NCBI GenBank assembly: GCA_007922305.1
Contig: ML677366.1
Span: 16,530,338 to 16,594,337, forward strand
Reading direction: 5' to 3'
DNA: 64,000 nucleotides
Origin: Dermatemys mawii
Taxonomy: Eukaryota > Chordata > Testudines > Dermatemydidae
Below, piece by piece: positions 13,271-64,000 of the stretch; within the stretch, counting starts at the first letter, position 1; every line of letters begins with the position of its first letter. The notes beneath the pieces are model-generated. The model made no database searches and had not been told where the DNA came from. It saw nothing but the letters and a program-made list of their open reading frames with translations. The position numbers and the translations under genes are program-made.

Positions 13271-13334
13271 CCCTGTCCTTAAACTGCATAATAGATTATG
13301 GAATTGTCAGCAAGTTTTACAAGGACTGGAATCA

Positions 13335-13870
13335 CTCAATACTATTATTATTAGCATCTAGGAACCTCAGTCAAGATTCAGGGCTCTCCTGGTACTAGGC
13401 ACTGTACAAACATATAACAAAGCAGACAATCCCTGCACCGGACAGCTCACAGTCTACACACATAATTGACAGACAACACAAACAGGCAGGGTAGGCTGGG
13501 AGGAAGACGTGATAATGATGCAAAGTTTAGCAGCAAAGCTGAAGTCATGGCTATTCCCTGGTCTAGCTGGTGCCCGAGGGTAGTGACCTGTAGGCACCAC
13601 AGCAAACGCAGGTTTTCAGGTGGGATTTGACAGAGAACAAGGTGGAGACACTATGAATGTTGATGGGAGTTTCCCTTATGCATGTGGGGTGGCACAGGAG
13701 AATGTGGGCCATCAAGGTCAATGGCTCAATAAGTTAATATGTCTTAGGTAGGGTGGAGCTAACTGGCAAAGAGCCTTATAGGCAAAGACCAGGAGCTTGT
13801 GTTCGATGCAGGGGAGGTAGGGGGAGCAGCAAGACACAAAGGGGTGTGTGATGCGGTTGGAGCGATGAGC
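13335..13870 (+). repeat. L2-like interspersed repeat
   Basis: It opens TTATTATTAGCATCTAGGA, followed by GTACTAGGCACTGTACAAAC and AGACAATCCCTGCACC. The same blocks occur, inverted, at 20495-20635 and 30700-30790. The 3' part is longer here and includes 'AGCCTTATAGGCAAAGACCAGGAGCTTG', a recurrent turtle repeat block. The class is inferred from similarity to L2/MIR-type 3' ends. Confidence 0.55.
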
Positions 13871-14984
13871 CAGATCCCGCCTTTATACATCTCTACAGCT
13901 CAAAATATCCCACCTCAAAAGCATGTGTGAGCAGGAGCCTTTTCTAACCTGTTCTAAAATAGAGTCCATCCACCCCATGGGCAGGGTAAAATCTCACCCC
14001 CTCCCTGGGCAGTGGCTGTAGGAACTAAAACACAAAATCATCAATTACATAACAAAATTCAGCTCAAATCCCCTCCTCTCAGGGCTGGCTGCTCCCAGGA
14101 TGCCACCCTCTGGACTGCTCAGCCCAAGCTCTCCAACACCACTCCTGCCTCTGTGACCTCTGGCAGGATAGGAGCTGCCTGAGTCAGCAGAACCCAATTA
14201 ACCCTTTCCTGCCATGTGAACACCTGCTAACCAATTGTACCCACCTGTTACCCTTCCTCACCTGAAACAGGCAACTACAGCATCTTAAACCAGCCATCAA
14301 CAGCAATAGCCAATTAGCAATACATCCTATATCCAGCATCAGGATCAAAAGGCACCCTGCCACCCTTTCCTACAGACTGCACACATGTACACCGAGCATT
14401 TCTAGTTTGGGCTATGTGCCTACTGCAGACTGTACTGATGTAAGTCACAGCCTCCGGTACTAAAGTTTGGCTGTCTGCCTGGGCATAAATTGCTGCAAGT
14501 CCTGCTGTCTCCTTTCTCCGTGGCATATTCAACGCCTCACCCTTGTTTTCACGGATAATATCCACACTACAACAATTGATATTATACCAGCTGTATTGCT
14601 CATAGCATCTCAACAGACAGCTCTATATCACCTTCAGCCATTCAGAACAAACCCTAGCAGAACTGAACCTGGGTTTTCTATTGCCCAAGTGAGCACCCAG
14701 AATGGGGGATAATCTGTCCTCTATAGGGGCAGAGCAACTAATGTGCACAACATGTGTTCTCAGAAAGCTGTGACGAGCACAGCTCAGACTCTCAGCTCTC
14801 AATGGCAAATTCTGACTTTAGATGGCAAGTCAAAAACAAACCAAAACAAACAACAAATAAACCCCCCCAAACCCAGCAAGTGATACTTTAAAAAGAAATT
14901 GTTAAATTTCACATATCTATCTGGTCATGTGCAAATAAAAAAAAGAAAGAAAGAAAATGTTTCAAATAAAATTGCTAGAACTTT
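13871..14984. other. Intergenic stretch before the PDE8A 3' end
   Basis: The first ~450 bases are C-rich with a repeat-like look (CCCTCCCTGGGCAGTGGCTG, CCTTTCCTGCCATGTGAACAC) but could not be classified. The end is A-rich, with (GAAA)n at 14942-14956. No gene was recognised. Confidence 0.35.
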
Positions 14985-15006
14985 GACACTTCTTAAAATA
15001 TACATT

Positions 15007-15012
15007 TTTATT
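15007..15012 (-). terminator. Candidate PDE8A polyadenylation signal (AATAAA)
   Basis: Minus-strand AATAAA is followed about 50-70 bases later by a T-rich tract. A second AATAAA at 15399-15404 could serve as an alternative proximal site. Use of either is inferred from motif and spacing only. Confidence 0.4.
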
Positions 15013-15282
15013 ATTTTCTGGTGTTTGCTGTGAATGTTTCATTCAAATGGTGAAGGTATACAACCTTTACAAACTTCTGGAGTTAAAGATTTTCTTTTTT
15101 TTTTTTCACTGCAGAGGAAAATACATTGGCTATAAAATGTTGAAATTCATTAAATATTTAGTTTAACCCCCCTCATCTATGTTGTGGAATGCTTTGTAGA
15201 AACACTGTATAAAATAAGGCAGACTTTTGATAGGGAATTTAATTAGAAAATTACAGGGAAGAAAAAAAATTAACATCCCAAC

Positions 15283-15299
15283 TTATTATTATTATTATT
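15283..15299. repeat. (TTA)n microsatellite in the PDE8A 3' UTR
   Basis: About five TTA units sit within the inferred 3' UTR. Confidence 0.8.
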
Positions 15300-16326
15300 C
15301 TTTACCAAGAGTAGCAACCTTAGGAAGATCTTGTGGTCACCAGTAGGGAGTGAGAGAGAACTGCTGGAGTTCTGGTACTTATATGTATGCATTTCTGGTT
15401 TATTTTACTACTCTCCAGTGAGACCTTTTAATAAAACTTATTTTAATTAACATAAAATCAGACAATATTTAAACATACACATCTATCCTTACAGTGCAAT
15501 AAAAATGTGTCATTGTATAGTATTTTGTATTTGCATTATGAAAATAAAAGGTCTGTACATCAATTAAATGTATATTAATGAGTATGAATCATGTAAATTT
15601 GTAATGCATCTAAAGTTGGCTTTGGCTTTTAAGTATTTATAAATTCATAGAAAATATTGAACATCTAACAAAATAAATAAAACATATTTTAATAATAGAT
15701 GCTAACGATCAACTTCAAAAATTCTTGTGTTATTTTTTACATTTGCTACTAAATTTCTTTAAGAGAACTCACTTTCAGTAGTGCTCAGAAGTGAATGATT
15801 GCACCTTCTGTGATGTGAAAAAATAGAGTACATCTATTTTTCATAGATCAAAAACTCCTTCATGAAGAGTTGCATTTTAAATGTCCAACTGGTATATGTA
15901 ACTGTTCTTAAGTGCTTATAAAAAGCATGGAGCTTTCTCATAAAAGCTGTGAGTCACTATTAACAGGTACTTCTTCACTTGCAGATTTGAGGACTAAGCA
16001 AAATCTTCTATAGGACACCCCTTTTCATGAGGATATCTTCAAGCTTCACATACTGGTATGAAGACAATGCAAAACTATGTTCACTAATAGACCCTCTTCA
16101 GTACAGGTACTGCAGCAATCCAGTGTAATTCAGCTTGATAAGTTCATTTCATTTGAGTCCATACACGGCAGTTTGCAGGAGTCAGCTGCTGACCTCATGT
16201 TCTCTTGAATGTGAAAGGTCCACAAGCACATGGCTTAGCCTTACTGTAATACTGAAGGGATCAAAACTAATTTGAAATCACATGAACAAAAGTGAGCTTG
16301 AGTAAAAATGCATCTGAACAGGTCAG

Positions 16327-63139
<46,813 letters not shown>

Positions 63140-64000
63140 CTTAAAATAAAGAAACAAGGTCACTTAACATCTCTGTAGTTCACCTTTAATAAGTTCTACA
63201 CTGCCTTTCGAAAAATCTCTTTCTTAAATGCTTAATTCTAAAAAACCAAAACCAAATCAAAACTGAGTCCCCAGCTTGTTTGGTAATTAGAAAAGAAGAC
63301 TATGTTTAGCAGTTTATGAGTGTCAGTGGAAAAAACGACATGCACATTTTAGATTAGTCTCGATTTTAGCCAAACCCGGTGAGGGAATAGCACATATCTC
63401 ACAAATGACATGAAGCCCATATTGACACAACATTCACAATGCTCCATTCCAAAGGAAGCCATAACATGCAGTTATGCATGTTTCACACTTGTCCTTGATC
63501 AGTTAATGAGCATTTTAATGAGCACTCTGCTCAAGAATTAAGTGGTAAAAATTTAACCAGGGGAACACCAATGCTCTCCTGCCTTCTCCTTACAGATCTT
63601 AAACTAATTCCTTTATTTTAACAAGGAGTAGAGCCTTTGTCCCAGTGCTCTGACCCCATCACACTCACCTGCAGTCAGAACTTTGACCCCAGCACCCCCA
63701 TCCCTATCAGCTATTTAGTCTAGACATGATCCCAGGGAGTATTTCACTAGAAAGTCAGTGAACAAGACATTGCTGCATTTTCAGCCCTTGAAGAGCTATG
63801 AAAGAATATTTTTGCCCTTATTCATGTGCTATAGTAGTTTGTGGGGGGTGTTTTGGAGTAAATTTATAATAAAAGGCTTTTGAGAAAGAGTATGTATTTC
63901 AGGCCAGATTTACAAATCCTGTAGGTGTGCAATTATGCACACAATATGTTGCCTTATTTGCACATGTACTTGCATAGGAAATTTCAAGAAATTGAGCATA
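63140..64000 (-). other. Start of the next PDE8A intron upstream
   Basis: Sequence beyond the acceptor of exon 63083-63139 contains no further recognised exon up to the window edge. Confidence 0.7.

Larger units (their letters stand above)
14985..16326 (-). other. PDE8A: PDE8A 3' UTR (probable extent)
   Basis: AT-rich, non-repetitive sequence follows the stop codon. Two minus-strand AATAAA signals are visible, at 15399-15404 and 15007-15012. The second is followed, in transcript order, by a T-rich run at about 14935-14958, a typical downstream element. That makes cleavage near 14985 plausible and gives a UTR of about 1.3 kb. Several ATTTA motifs occur on the minus strand. The end is an inference; a longer or shorter UTR is possible. 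Confidence 0.5.

Overview
The window is vertebrate nuclear DNA, most likely from a turtle. It carries split genes with GT-AG introns and old MIR and CR1 retroposons. It also has many hAT-type non-autonomous elements with 8-bp target-site duplications, and several short palindromic MITE families that I associate with turtle genomes. The turtle assignment comes from repeat style and was not tested by a search.

One protein-coding gene can be established. It lies on the minus strand and covers about three quarters of the window: the 3' part of PDE8A, a high-affinity cAMP-specific, IBMX-insensitive phosphodiesterase. Nineteen coding exons were placed, from 63139 down to the stop codon at 16327. 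Every junction has GT/AG ends and compatible phase. Together they encode 690 residues plus the stop. They cover the end of the N-terminal receiver-like region, the PAS domain, the basic linker with the RRKGS phosphorylation site, the Raf-1 contact segment, and the whole HD phosphodiesterase domain with its metal ligands and invariant glutamine. About 146 N-terminal residues, the 5' UTR and the promoter lie beyond base 64000. The 3' UTR runs from 16326 to roughly 15.0 kb.

From 1 to about 14.9 kb lies the region downstream of PDE8A. Its clearest feature is a TATA-less CpG island at about 690-1560. This is a probable promoter of an unidentified neighbouring transcript; vertebrate gene order makes AKAP13 a candidate, but no coding exon of it was seen. 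The rest holds MIR, CR1 and L2-like fragments, a three-unit minisatellite and MITE pieces.

Introns hold almost all the rest. The 11.3-kb intron 18593-29891 contains a dense hAT cluster at 25.0-28.6 kb. Its GC-rich interiors give long but meaningless ORFs. Other dated-looking insertions, with good duplications, sit at 17421-17610, 42055-42326, 45805-46050 and 59102-59391. A diverged CR1 endonuclease fragment near 36 kb carries a near-perfect 95-bp inverted duplication.

I found no undescribed defence, mobile or biosynthetic system. The points worth a second look are a hAT element only 36 bases from a PDE8A splice acceptor, a 7-residue C-terminal extension of PDE8A, the orphan CpG island, the inverted duplication, and the transposon structures.
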